From the NCBI GenBank assembly GCA_013140575.1, contig JABFSN010000184.1, positions 1-64,000 on the forward strand: 64,000 bases of DNA. Reading direction: 5' to 3'. Of this stretch, positions 1 to 8,393 are shown one piece after another; the first letter of the stretch is position 1, and each line of letters starts with the position of its first letter. Source of the stretch: Phycisphaerales bacterium (GTDB lineage Bacteria > Planctomycetota > Phycisphaerae > UBA1845). The translations under genes and the position numbers were made by a program. A model generated the notes under the pieces. That model worked only from the letters and a program-made list of their open reading frames with translations. It was not told where the DNA came from and ran no database searches.

Positions 1-379
1 ACCCTTGCCCGCGTGGGTTCGAACCCTTCCTCGCGTTCGTTGTTGGATCGGTGCCAAATTGATCCTGTACCATGCCCGGCTGGCACTCAGGAGGGCTGTG
101 AGTTGAAAACTTCATGCGAAATCCTGTTCAACACGGGGTTGGACCCCGACCCGGTCCCACCGAGTCCCGAAGGGACGGCTGAATCGTCGGGTTCGGTTTC
201 AGCCGTCCCTTCGGGACTAATGGTATCGAAAACGGAGCGCCATCCCAGCACCGAAGTGCTGGGCTACATCCATGGCGTCCCTGCGGGACGCCAGACGTGT
301 ACCCTGCCCGTGTGTACATGCGCAGGATGCCCATACCACAGTTTCTGGAACGGTATGTTTGGCGCAATCGAGGACGGTG
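1..379. other. Intergenic leader with repeats, no gene supported
   Basis: No convincing coding region is seen here. The stretch holds a three-hairpin composite repeat at 163-292 (separate entry). Short open frames on both strands in this segment translate the palindromes and are not believed. The symporter gene starts at 380. Confidence 0.6.
163..292 (-). repeat. Composite palindromic repeat, family A, copy 1
   Basis: Perfect 20-nt inverted arms AGTCCCGAAGGGACGGCTGA (163-182) and its complement (199-218) form one hairpin. A second palindrome CCCAGCACCGAAGTGCTGGG lies at 244-263 and a third, GGCGTCCCTGCGGGACGCC, at 274-292. On the minus strand the order and the linker reading ATGnATGTAG match the copy at 60030-60167, and the middle hairpin recurs at 30940-30960. 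The three hairpins therefore travel as one unit. Confidence 0.8.
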
Positions 380-1849
380 ATGGCGACAATTGATCTGACC
401 GTGGTGGCGGCCTATTTCGCCGTTTCGTTGGCGCTGGGCGTTTGGGCCGGCCGCGGCGAACGCAATGCGGACGATTACTTCCTCGGCGGGCGGCGTCAAC
501 ATTGGTTGCTGGTCGGCATATCCATCCTGGCCACGGAAGTCAGCGCCATCACCTTCGTCACCGTACCCGGCAAGGCGTTCACCGGCGATTGGACCTGGTT
601 GCAGTTGTATTTCGGCTCGTTCGTCGGCCGAATGCTGATCGTCTGGTTGCTGTTGCCCGCGTTCTATGGCGGTCGTGTCACCACCGTCTACGAATATCTC
701 GGTCAGCGGTTCGGACCGTGGACGCGCGTGGCCGCCGCGTTGATGTTCTTCGCGTCGCGAATCGTAGGCAGCGGTCTGCGGTTGCTGGCCGCGGGCATCG
801 CCATCAGCGTCGTTTTCGATTGGCCGCTATCGTGGGTGGTCGTGGCTTGCGCGGGCGTTGCGGTGGCGTACACGGCGTTCGGGGGAATCAAGGCCATTTT
901 ATGGACCGACGCGTGGCAGGCGTTCATCTTCCTGGCCAGCGCCGCGTCGATCGTGGTGTTCGTGGTCAACGCGTCGCCGTTGCCGTTCGTTGACGCGGTC
1001 GAAATGGCGGCCGCGTCGGACAAGTTCCGCGTGTTCAATCTCGACGCCCACTGGAACAGCGACCAATGGTTCGGGGCGTTGACCGCGAATTCCCTGTTCC
1101 TGGCGGCTGCGGTGTTCGGGACCGATCAGGACATGACCCACCGCATGTTGACCTGTTCCAACGTACGCAATGGACAGAAATCGCTGACGTTCAACGCGCT
1201 GATCGGTTTGCCGGTCGTGGTTCTGTTTCTGGCCGTTGGATCGGCCATGTGGGTTTACGCTCAATCGTCGCCGACCACCGCCGATCTGGCGAACGAATCG
1301 GTTAATCGCATCTGTCCGCTGTTCATCGCCGATGTCATTCCACCGGGCGTCGGATTACAGGGGTTCCTGATCGCCGGGGTGCTGGCGGCCGCGATGTCCA
1401 GCCTGTCGTCGACCATGGGGGCGCTTTCCTCGACCGCGGTCATTGATTTCTACCGTCCGTTCATTGCCCCGGGACGCAGCAGCGCTCATTACATGGGCGC
1501 GGGTCGGGTCTTCACGGTCCTGTTCGCCGGCATCCTGACCGTGGTCGCGCTTTCGTTTCCGCCGGACAACGATCTTTTGAACGCGGCGTTCGGTTGGGCG
1601 TCGCTGATCTACGGGTCGCTGCTGGGCGTGTTCATGCTCGGCGCGCTGACCCGATCCCGCGGGCACGACGTGTTGAACGCCGTGATTATGTTCGTCGGCG
1701 TCGGAATGTTGGCCGCCGTCAAGTTCGTCGGCGGTGATCAGCCGGTCATCGCCTGGCCATGGTGGATCGTCGTCGGTACGGTGTGGACGTTCGGGGCCGG
1801 CGTGTTATTCCGCGGCCGCAATCACCGGCCGAATCCGTCCGCCGCATGA
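380..1849 (+). CDS. Sodium:solute symporter (SSS family)
   Basis: A 489-residue polytopic membrane protein of the sodium/solute symporter family (SSS, LeuT fold), which couples inward Na+ flow to solute uptake across the inner membrane. The N-terminal part has the family pattern: a first helix (LTVVAAYFAVSLALGVWAG), then DDYFLGGR, then TEVSAITFVTVPG. About thirteen hydrophobic helices follow and there is no soluble domain. ATG 380 is chosen because it begins directly before the first helix; the frame is open 36 codons further upstream, but that stretch is repeat-derived. The gene converges on murQ with a 45-bp overlap of the 3' ends. A sugar or amino-sugar substrate fits the neighbouring peptidoglycan-recycling genes, but this is inference; the substrate cannot be read from the sequence. 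Confidence 0.88.
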   Translation: MATIDLTVVAAYFAVSLALGVWAGRGERNADDYFLGGRRQHWLLVGISILATEVSAITFVTVPGKAFTGDWTWLQLYFGSFVGRMLIVWLLLPAFYGGRVTTVYEYLGQRFGPWTRVAAALMFFASRIVGSGLRLLAAGIAISVVFDWPLSWVVVACAGVAVAYTAFGGIKAILWTDAWQAFIFLASAASIVVFVVNASPLPFVDAVEMAAASDKFRVFNLDAHWNSDQWFGALTANSLFLAAAVFGTDQDMTHRMLTCSNVRNGQKSLTFNALIGLPVVVLFLAVGSAMWVYAQSSPTTADLANESVNRICPLFIADVIPPGVGLQGFLIAGVLAAAMSSLSSTMGALSSTAVIDFYRPFIAPGRSSAHYMGAGRVFTVLFAGILTVVALSFPPDNDLLNAAFGWASLIYGSLLGVFMLGALTRSRGHDVLNAVIMFVGVGMLAAVKFVGGDQPVIAWPWWIVVGTVWTFGAGVLFRGRNHRPNPSAA

Positions 1850-2713
1850 TGCCAAACGCCGCCGCGCTTCGTATTGATCGACGCCGCACCAGTGCATGAC
1901 GATCGCGGACTTGACGTTTCCGTCGGCCCGTTCCAACAACGCAGACGCATCGCTTCGTGGAATGCCCAGAACATCGGTCAACACCCGAACGCCGCGATCG
2001 ACCAACTTGGCACATGCCCGCGTGTTCACATCCACCATCAGGTTCTGATAGACCTTGCCCAGTCCCACCATGGTCAGCGTGCTGATCATGTTCAGCACCA
2101 TTTTGGTGGCCGTGCCCGCCTTCATCCGCGTGCTGCCGGTGATGACTTCCGGGCCGGTCAGAACGCGAATCGAAACATCGGCGTGGTCCGAAACCTGATC
2201 CGCGGGCACGCAGGCCAGGAAAACCGTACCGGCGCCGCATTCCCGCGCGCGCTGTATTGCACCATGAACGAACGGCGTCGTCCCACCCGTCGCGATACCG
2301 ATCACCACGTCGCCGCGCCCGATCGATTTACCGTCGATGGCCGCGACGCCGTCTTGGGCATGGTCTTCCGCACCCTCAATGCTGCGATGCAGCGCTTCGT
2401 ATCCGCCCGCGATGATGCCCTGGATCATCGCCGGGTCGGTTAGAAACGTCGGCGGACATTCGGCCGCGTCCAGAACCCCCAACCGGCCGCTGGTTCCGGC
2501 GCCGACGTAGAACAACCGCCCGCCCCGTGACAACGCATCGGTAACCACCCGGACGGCCGCACAGATCGACGGTTTGGCCACTGCGACCGCGGCCGCGATG
2601 GTCGCATCCTCGGCCGATACGACGTCGAATGCATCCTCGACGTCCATGGTGTCGATGGCCCGTGAACCGCTGTTTCGCGCTTCGGTCAGCAGATGACCGC
2701 GATCTTGCATCAT
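1805..2713 (-). CDS. murQ: N-acetylmuramic acid 6-phosphate etherase
   Basis: A 302-residue SIS-domain enzyme that cleaves the lactyl ether of MurNAc-6-phosphate to give GlcNAc-6-phosphate and D-lactate, a cytoplasmic step of peptidoglycan recycling. The signature GAGTSGRLGVLDAAECPPTF lies at residues 71-90. The two family catalytic glutamates fall at E85 and E116 (EGAED), with the same 31-residue spacing as in E. coli MurQ. The phosphosugar-binding GSTRMKAGTATK is also present, and the length is normal for the family. The start ATG overlaps the stop of the upstream SpoIID gene as ATGA, so the two are probably co-translated. No MurNAc kinase (AnmK or PTS) is seen in the window. Confidence 0.95.
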   Translation of the reverse strand: MMQDRGHLLTEARNSGSRAIDTMDVEDAFDVVSAEDATIAAAVAVAKPSICAAVRVVTDALSRGGRLFYVGAGTSGRLGVLDAAECPPTFLTDPAMIQGIIAGGYEALHRSIEGAEDHAQDGVAAIDGKSIGRGDVVIGIATGGTTPFVHGAIQRARECGAGTVFLACVPADQVSDHADVSIRVLTGPEVITGSTRMKAGTATKMVLNMISTLTMVGLGKVYQNLMVDVNTRACAKLVDRGVRVLTDVLGIPRSDASALLERADGNVKSAIVMHWCGVDQYEARRRLASCGGRIRPVIAAAE

Positions 2714-4119
2714 GTGTGTCCGCCGTGGGCGTCGACGCTTGAACCGTCGAAATAGTGCGCCAGAATTGCGGAATGGTCAAAACCCTGCAACGCCATCCCC
2801 AACGCCCCCACCTGACACATCCCGGCCCCATGACCCCATCCGGCGCCGATTAATTCAACCGACAGCACCCGGTCGTGATCGTCACGTTCGATTCGCACGT
2901 CGAACGCGCTGCTGTACAGAAACGACTCGTGCAATGCGTGACGGATCCAATACTGATCGTGAATCGCCAGTGACCGATGCCGGTCGTCGCGGTCCACGTA
3001 TTCAACCGTCAGGTCGATCGCCCGGCCGCCGCGCGCTCGTCGGGTCACGCGCAGATCGCGGAGCGCCGCGATTCCGTCCGATCCCGTTCGCCCGATGCGA
3101 TCTAGACCCTTGCGCTGCAGGATGTCCACCAACTGGTCCGCGCGGTAACCAACCCGCCAACGGAAATGCGTTGATCCGTCGTCCACCCGTCCCAAACACC
3201 GCGCCGCCACCTCGGCCGGCACCACGGCCGGACTGCAATACGCCCGCGTCTCGTTTACGATGGACGCAGCCACGTATTCAGCGATGTTGTTGTCGCCGAC
3301 CCGTGCGAATGCGTGCATCCGATCGCTCGCGGGTGCGTCCACCGACCCACGTTGACCCGACTTGGCATGTCCCCAAACTTCGTCGCCCGATTCCGTTATT
3401 CCGCCGCAACACTTGGCATAGTTCGCATCCACCACGGCTCCGCCACGGTGAATCAACACCTGACCGCGGGTGTCCGAAACGGCCGACCGCGCCGCCGGCG
3501 TGACGGCCGCAGTGCCCTGGTATCGCTGGCAACAATCGTCGTTGCAGAAATCGATCCCCAGCGATTGGTGTTTTCGTTCCGACGCCGCGGCGATCCACGA
3601 CCGCGCCACGACCGCGTGGGCCCGCATAAACGCCCGTGGGCACTCGCCGCTCATTTCCGACGTGATGACGCCTTCGAGATAGGGTTCGATCGGCAGTACG
3701 TTCACCAGCATCAACGCGCTATCCACGACGGACAACTCCAGGTCACCCGCCAGCGTCACATCATGCCCGGACTGCCAGTGAAACCCGCGCCCCGCGACGC
3801 ATCCCTCGACGATGACACCCAATACGTCGCTGCGGGCTGCCACCCCTGCTGCTGGTTCGCCGCCGAATTCACCGCATCGGCCGCCGACCGGCGCGAGGTG
3901 CCAACGGTCCCGGCGCCCGATGTGTTTCCCGTCCGCCTGAACCGCCACCCCGTCGCCGTCGGCGTGTGCCGACAATCTTGCATGGCCCACCGTGCGGCCA
4001 TCCACTCGATACCCGCCGTACGGAAAACGCAAATCCAACGACGCCCGCCGATCAACCGGCAGGACAATCCCGATCCGGACAAACGGTGGACAGGCTGGGT
4101 TCGAGGTGCCATCGGCCAT
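2710..4119 (-). CDS. SpoIID/LytB domain protein (peptidoglycan glycan-strand hydrolase-like)
   Basis: This protein belongs to the SpoIID/LytB family, whose founding member is a lytic transglycosylase acting on stem-peptide-free glycan strands during spore engulfment. Visible landmarks are VLPIEPYLEGVITSEMSG with ECPRAFMRAHAVVARSW (the usual 'E..p.w..eALKAqAvaaRt' segment), NYAKCCGGITESGDEVWG, and GWGHGAGMCQVGALGMA near the C-terminus. There is an unusual Cys cluster (NDDCCQRY). No signal peptide is evident. The frame is open upstream to 4242, but that part is low in family likeness, so ATG 4119 (MADGTSNP) is preferred with moderate certainty. It overlaps murQ by 4 nt, consistent with a glycan-degrading/recycling operon. 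The exact bond cleaved is unknown. Confidence 0.85.
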   Translation of the reverse strand: MADGTSNPACPPFVRIGIVLPVDRRASLDLRFPYGGYRVDGRTVGHARLSAHADGDGVAVQADGKHIGRRDRWHLAPVGGRCGEFGGEPAAGVAARSDVLGVIVEGCVAGRGFHWQSGHDVTLAGDLELSVVDSALMLVNVLPIEPYLEGVITSEMSGECPRAFMRAHAVVARSWIAAASERKHQSLGIDFCNDDCCQRYQGTAAVTPAARSAVSDTRGQVLIHRGGAVVDANYAKCCGGITESGDEVWGHAKSGQRGSVDAPASDRMHAFARVGDNNIAEYVAASIVNETRAYCSPAVVPAEVAARCLGRVDDGSTHFRWRVGYRADQLVDILQRKGLDRIGRTGSDGIAALRDLRVTRRARGGRAIDLTVEYVDRDDRHRSLAIHDQYWIRHALHESFLYSSAFDVRIERDDHDRVLSVELIGAGWGHGAGMCQVGALGMALQGFDHSAILAHYFDGSSVDAHGGHT

Positions 4120-4255
4120 GATTGATACGGCATCATAACGCGAATCATCGCTCCGACGCCAAACGCCCGTCGCCGGCTCGAAGCCCGCCATCCCAGGCTT
4201 CCCGCACCATTGGTTGACACGTGCCCGCGCCACCCCTAGCATGACCCGAACGACG

Positions 4256-4330
4256 CGGGGTGTGGCTCAGTCTGGCTAGAGCGCTTGGTTCGGGACCAAG
4301 AGGTCGCAGGTTCGAATCCTGTCACCCCGA
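4256..4330 (+). tRNA. tRNA-Pro (anticodon CGG)
   Basis: Full cloverleaf: acceptor CGGGGTG paired with CACCCCG, discriminator A, D-arm GCTC/GAGC, anticodon stem CTTGG/CCAAG around loop TTCGGGA, and T-arm GCAGG-TTCGAAT-CCTGT. Anticodon CGG reads proline codon CCG. The 3' CCA is not encoded. It lies 136 bp upstream of and divergent from the SpoIID gene. Confidence 0.95.
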
Positions 4331-4668
4331 GTCATGAAGCCTGCCGTCGGCAGGGTACGTGTATAGCGTGGGGAACCCCGATTCAGAGCCGCGGGCGCAA
4401 GCCCGCGGTTTCTTAAATCGCGGGGCGCCTTCAATCCTCCCAGCACCGGGCTCGCGCCCGGTGCTCTGAAACAAGTGGAATACGCTAAACACGTACGTGG
4501 CAGGCTTTGTGGTTTTTGTGGGTCTTCATCCCAGGGGATCGGTGGAAATCCGTCGATTCCTGCCATGATGGGGGTTGGCAAGCACTACATCGCGAGATCC
4601 CGAAAATTGGCGTTTCTGTCGCGCGTGCCCGGTGAGATTCGGTGCCGCCTTCTACCCTGCCGCTGAGC
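4331..4668. other. Intergenic region after tRNA-Pro
   Basis: No gene is supported. The segment contains two GC-rich palindromes (4389-4408 and 4442-4465, separate entry) joined by A/T-richer linkers. Small open frames here are not believable. Confidence 0.55.
4389..4465. repeat. Pair of GC-rich palindromes
   Basis: CCGCGGGC-GCAA-GCCCGCGG (4389-4408) and AGCACCGGGC-TCGC-GCCCGGTGCT (4442-4465) are perfect hairpins with 4-nt loops. They resemble in style the other dispersed palindromic units of this window but do not share sequence with family A. Confidence 0.7.
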
Positions 4669-5355
4669 ATGCTCCACCTCCGTACCGGGAAACTGCTTCT
4701 TCGCCCCTTCGTACCGGGTGACGCGCCGGCGTTCGCACGGTATCGCTCCGACCCCGATGTGGCTCGCTATCAGAGTTGGACTTCCCCGTATTCGCTCGCG
4801 GCGGCCGAGGAACTGGTCACGCAGATGCAGGGCAGGCACCTCGTCCCACCGCGGCCGGGCGAGTGGAATCAGGTTGCCATCCAATTGACGGACGCGCAGC
4901 CGGGCGATACGACGCTGATCGGTGATTGCGTGTTCCGGGTGCATCCCGACGATGTTGGCCAGGCGGGCATCGGCTTCACGTCCTCGAAACCACTTCAGCA
5001 TCTTGGCTACGCGACCCAAGCCGTGCGGGCACTGCTCCGCGCGTTATTCGACGACATGGGGCTGCATCGCGTGACGGCCGCGTGCGATGTGGAGAACCGA
5101 TCCAGCCAGCGCGTGCTCGAACGGGTAGGAATGCGCCGCGAAGCGCATTTCGTGCAGAACATGTTCTTCAAGGTCGCGTGGCGGAGTGAATACGCCTACG
5201 CGATACTCCGGTCTGAATGGTCGGCGGGCGTAACCCGTCCGCCGCCACCTTTCGTCGGCCTTGCTCCTTCACCTACCGGTCGCCGCTTCTCCGGACTCCC
5301 GGAATTCCCCAACGGCCACCCACTCCCCAGCTTCGCCGACTCCGGCCAACCCTGA
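4669..5355 (+). CDS. GNAT family N-acetyltransferase (RimJ/RimL-like)
   Basis: A 228-residue acetyl-CoA-dependent N-acetyltransferase of the RimJ/RimL type. It opens with LRTGKLLLRPFVPGDAPAF and has the strand-rich FRVHPDDVGQAGIGF. The acetyl-CoA loop region is QHLGYATQAVRALL, followed by ACDVENRSSQRVLERVGM, the family's 'N..S..v.ek.Gf' motif. The acceptor could be a protein N-terminus or a small molecule and cannot be told. ATG 4669 is chosen; an in-frame GTG at 4642 is the alternative. The last ~40 residues (Pro-rich, after ILRSEW) do not look like GNAT fold and may be read-through into formerly non-coding DNA. Confidence 0.85.
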   Translation: MLHLRTGKLLLRPFVPGDAPAFARYRSDPDVARYQSWTSPYSLAAAEELVTQMQGRHLVPPRPGEWNQVAIQLTDAQPGDTTLIGDCVFRVHPDDVGQAGIGFTSSKPLQHLGYATQAVRALLRALFDDMGLHRVTAACDVENRSSQRVLERVGMRREAHFVQNMFFKVAWRSEYAYAILRSEWSAGVTRPPPPFVGLAPSPTGRRFSGLPEFPNGHPLPSFADSGQP

Positions 5356-5462
5356 TGGCGTTGCCCTCCGAACGAAGACTGCCCTGTCCACCCGACACGG
5401 GGGCGCGGTTGGCCAAACGGACACGCGATTCTTCGCGTGGAGGCTGGTGTCATGGCCCGTGA

Positions 5463-5700
5463 ATGGCATTGATTCCGGGCACACGATTCGGTCCCTGCGA
5501 AATCCTCTCGCTCCTTGGCGCGGGCGGGATGGGCGAGGTCTATCGCGCGCGGGACACGCGCCTCAATCGTGACGCGGCCATCAAGGTACTGCCCGAAGCA
5601 ATGATGCGGGATGCGGATCGCATCGCCCGCTTCGAATGCGAGGCCAAGGTGCTGGCCCTCCCTCAATCATCCCGGCGCTAACCGCACCGGCAAGGTAACC
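5463..5700 (+). pseudogene. Truncated serine/threonine protein kinase, N-lobe fragment
   Basis: Translation gives a perfect start of a PknB-type kinase: [20 protein letters not shown] with the Gly-rich loop, then [20 protein letters not shown] with the VAIK-type lysine, then [13 protein letters not shown]. The expected continuation 'SLNHPNI' is found one base out of frame (SLNHPGAN), so an extra C in the run at about 5657-5662 shifts the frame and gives a stop at 5681. The rest of the kinase (HRD, DFG) is absent because the next sequence is the 3' end of the convergent sensor-kinase gene. It is best read as the remnant of a gene cut by rearrangement. Confidence 0.8.
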
Positions 5701-7109
5701 CTGACGGTCGTTCCATGGAGCGGTCTGCTTTCGATTGCAATTCTTCCGCCGTGGGCTTCGGCGATCGAACGGCAGATGGACAGCCCCAGGCCCGCGCCGC
5801 GGTCCTTGGACGATCTCGAATCGTCCACGCGGTAGAATCGATCGAACACGCGCGGCAGGTGATCGCCGTTGATGCCGATTCCCGTGTCCGCGATCGTCAT
5901 CTCCGCGACGCCGTCGTGACGAATCAGACCGACCACCACCCGTCCCGGTCCGGGCGTGAACTTGACGGCGTTATCGACCAGATTGCTGAGCAGTTGTTTG
6001 ATACGCCCGTTGTCGCCCTCAATCGTCACCGGCGCTACCGGATCAAATTCCAGTTGCAGGCGGCGATCTTCCGCCAGTGGCCGAAACAGATCGACCACGT
6101 CGGACACCGCTTGATTCAGATCGACGCGCTCGCGGATCAGGACGTTTTCCCCCGCGTCCAATCGGGCAAGCAAAAGCAGGTCCTCCGCGATCCGCTGAAG
6201 CCGTTCGTAATGCGACAGTTGTTCTTCAAGAACCTGACGCAGTTCATCGGACGAACGCGGCCGGGACAGCGCCACCTCCGCCGCGCCGCGTAACGCCGAC
6301 AGCGGAGTGCGTAACTCATGCGATGCGTCGGCCGTGAACTGCTTGAGTTGCCGCACATAGCGTTCAATTTTCGCGAGCATCTCGTTCAGCGTCACCGCCA
6401 GCCGATCGAATTCGTCCCCGACGCCCGCGACCGGCATTCGTTGGTTCAGCTTCGCGGCGCCAATGCCCTGAGCCGTCGCCGCCAGTTGCCGCAGCGGCAC
6501 CAGGCTCCGCCACGCGAGAAATCGGCCGGCCGCCAGCGCCAGCAAGACAGCCAATGCAAGCACCACCGCGCAAATCCGGCGAAACTCCCCGAGCGATGCC
6601 GCCGTCCACTCGAGCGAGTAACTCGCCTGGGCGAAACAATCCCGGCCATCCGGGAGCCGTTCCCGGAGAGTACACAATCGGTACGCAACCGTGCCGTCGG
6701 GTGGGACGATGGTCTCGAAAAAGGGTCTTGACCCTGGTTGCGGATCGTGCCTCGGTGGTCGCCAGTGAGCGGCCACCATGTCGTTCGCGTCGCTGGTAAT
6801 AATGAGCTTTCCGTGGAGATCGAGAATGCGGAAGCCCAGATCGTTCCGCAAGCGGGATCCAAGTTCCTGTCGGATGTCGCCTTCCAATTGGACTTCGCTC
6901 CCCGTGTGGTGATGGGTCGCGCCGAGGAACTCGTACACCTCGCCCACCAGAAACGCGTCCACCTGGTCGCGCAGCGAGATGGAGACGCCGACGTAAAGCG
7001 CTCCGCACAGGAGTAATGAAATCGCGAGGGTGACCGCCGTTCCCCAAAGGGTGAGCGTCCAACCGATGGGCACGCGCCGCCCGCTACGATTCGGCGGATC
7101 GAAGGACAT
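5667..7109 (-). CDS. Sensor histidine kinase of a two-component system (CusS/CzcS-like)
   Basis: A 480-residue membrane sensor kinase. Helix 1 is at about residues 16-46 and helix 2 at about 178-200, enclosing a periplasmic domain with a HHH cluster (66-68) and many acidic residues. A HAMP domain follows, then the HisKA H-box [18 protein letters not shown] (phospho-His264), N-box [13 protein letters not shown] (N380), and ATP-lid motifs ADTGIGI and [18 protein letters not shown]. The arrangement matches heavy-metal sensor kinases. The gene start overlaps the response regulator by 26 bp, so they form one operon with the regulator first. The 3' end overlaps a kinase-gene remnant. Metal sensing is inferred from the efflux genes at 8.4-15.9 kb. 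Confidence 0.9.
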   Translation of the reverse strand: MSFDPPNRSGRRVPIGWTLTLWGTAVTLAISLLLCGALYVGVSISLRDQVDAFLVGEVYEFLGATHHHTGSEVQLEGDIRQELGSRLRNDLGFRILDLHGKLIITSDANDMVAAHWRPPRHDPQPGSRPFFETIVPPDGTVAYRLCTLRERLPDGRDCFAQASYSLEWTAASLGEFRRICAVVLALAVLLALAAGRFLAWRSLVPLRQLAATAQGIGAAKLNQRMPVAGVGDEFDRLAVTLNEMLAKIERYVRQLKQFTADASHELRTPLSALRGAAEVALSRPRSSDELRQVLEEQLSHYERLQRIAEDLLLLARLDAGENVLIRERVDLNQAVSDVVDLFRPLAEDRRLQLEFDPVAPVTIEGDNGRIKQLLSNLVDNAVKFTPGPGRVVVGLIRHDGVAEMTIADTGIGINGDHLPRVFDRFYRVDDSRSSKDRGAGLGLSICRSIAEAHGGRIAIESRPLHGTTVRVTLPVRLAPG

Positions 7110-7848
7110 AGCCCACTCCGCGGACGGTGTGAATCAACGGCGGATCGAACCGGGCGTCGATTTTCTTTCTCAGCCGGTTGACGTGCACGTCGATCACGTT
7201 GGTCATGGGATCCTGATTCATGTCCCAGACGTGTTCCAGAATCATGGTGCGTGAGAGCACGCAGCCCGCGTTACGGGCCAGGTACTCGAGCAGTCGGTAT
7301 TCGTTCGCGGAAAGGTCAATACGGGTTCCACCGCGGCGCACGTCGCGGGCCAGTATGTCGATGGTCAGATCGCTGACCACGATGGGGTTGCCCACCATCG
7401 CCCGCCCCCGGCGCAACAACGCCCGAATCCGCGCCAGCAACTCGGCGAAGCTGAACGGCTTGGCCAGATAGTCGTCGGCCCCCAGATCCAGACCCTTCAC
7501 CCGGTCATCCACCGAATCGCGCGCGGTCAGGCAAATCACGGGGGTTTGCTTTTCCCCACGGCGCAGGTCATGCAGAACCTTGAAACCGTCCTTGCCCGGC
7601 AGCATCAGGTCGAGCACGACGACATCGTAGTCATTGGTCAGCGCCAGACGGCATCCGTCAATTCCGTTGTCGGCCAGTTCGACGACGAACGAAGCCTCGC
7701 GCAGGCCCTTGCCCACGAATCCCGCGACCGCCGGCTCATCTTCAATCACCAAAGCCCGCAAATACAATTCTCCTTCCGCCCCATTCGCTGACGCCAACGA
7801 CTTCGGCGACGCCGAGACCAGTCTAGTTCCCGGATCATCGTCGGCCAA
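7084..7848 (-). CDS. Two-component response regulator, OmpR/PhoB family
   Basis: Receiver domain with acidic pocket IEDEPA (about 35-40), phospho-acceptor VVVLDLMLPGKDG (D80) and the conserved lysine in ADDYLAKPFSF. The C-terminal OmpR-type winged helix is RLLEYLARNAGCVLSRTMIL then DPMTNVIDVHVNRLRKKID, ending VRGVGYVLR. It is the partner of the kinase encoded downstream with a 26-bp overlap. The first 28 residues are an atypical extension; translation may really begin near residue 29 (LYLRALVIED). It is probably a transcription activator of the divergently oriented metal-efflux genes, as in CusRS/CzcRS loci; that target is inference. Confidence 0.92.
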   Translation of the reverse strand: MADDDPGTRLVSASPKSLASANGAEGELYLRALVIEDEPAVAGFVGKGLREASFVVELADNGIDGCRLALTNDYDVVVLDLMLPGKDGFKVLHDLRRGEKQTPVICLTARDSVDDRVKGLDLGADDYLAKPFSFAELLARIRALLRRGRAMVGNPIVVSDLTIDILARDVRRGGTRIDLSANEYRLLEYLARNAGCVLSRTMILEHVWDMNQDPMTNVIDVHVNRLRKKIDARFDPPLIHTVRGVGYVLRSAES

Positions 7849-8001
7849 TCGACGTCGCCCACCGATGAACGACTTGTCATCATCACGTCACACGGGCGTG
7901 CGGGACGACCGCTAAGATACCGACCGTGTGGACGCTCGCCGGCGGCGCGATGCGCGTGGCATCGCGGGCCATGCGTGAGCCGTATGACCAGGAGAAAACT
8001 C

Positions 8002-8127
8002 ATGAGTTTCGGGTGGATCTGGACGGCGTTGATTGGTTTGGCGGCGTTATTCCTGTTGTCCAGCGGTCTGAGCGCGGTTCCGTCCGACCTTGTTTCCGAC
8101 AGCTTCGCGGATGTGATCCTGTCCTGA
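8002..8127 (+). CDS. 41-residue single-helix membrane peptide, unknown function
   Basis: A small open frame beginning MSFGWIWTALIGLAALFLL and ending SDSFADVILS. It has one hydrophobic helix (about residues 4-28) and a short acidic tail. A good Shine-Dalgarno AGGAG stands 7 nt before ATG 8002, rare in this window, and a strong hairpin follows the stop by 26 nt, so it looks like a complete transcription unit. An in-frame ATG at 7984 would add six residues. It is divergent from the regulator gene and upstream of the efflux genes. I do not recognise a family; a role as a pump accessory or stress peptide is only a guess. Confidence 0.5.
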   Translation: MSFGWIWTALIGLAALFLLSSGLSAVPSDLVSDSFADVILS

Positions 8128-8153
8128 TGCGGATTGCTCGGGCCACTGCGATC

Positions 8154-8191
8154 CCCCGTGACCCGCGACGCCCTCGCCGCGGGTCGCGGGG
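8154..8191 (+). terminator. Strong hairpin, probable terminator
   Basis: Arms CCCCGTGACCCGCG (8154-8167) and CGCGGGTCGCGGGG (8178-8191) pair over 14 bp with one G-U, loop of 10 nt. Only a short T run (GTTTG) follows, so it is a weak classical terminator, but its place 26 nt after the small gene's stop supports that role. Confidence 0.55.
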
Positions 8192-8393
8192 TTTGCGGTT
8201 CCCGCGTCAATTATTACAGGAATGTCATTTTGACGACCGTTGATTGCCCGTGCGGCGCGGTTATCATCCCCGGCGGGACGTTCCCCATTGGCAGGGGAGC
8301 CGTTCATCGATGCCCGGTGGCGCGTTTCCTGCGCGGTCGGAGACGCGGGTCGCCGGCGGTGTTCGAAGTAGTATCTCGAAGGAGTCATTGCCC

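Noticed and set aside
1-40. GTGGGTTCGAACCC near the left edge looks like a tRNA T-arm (perhaps tRNA-Ser).
   Set aside because: The following bases do not complete a 5-bp T-stem and no acceptor 3' strand can be paired, because the 5' part is outside the window.
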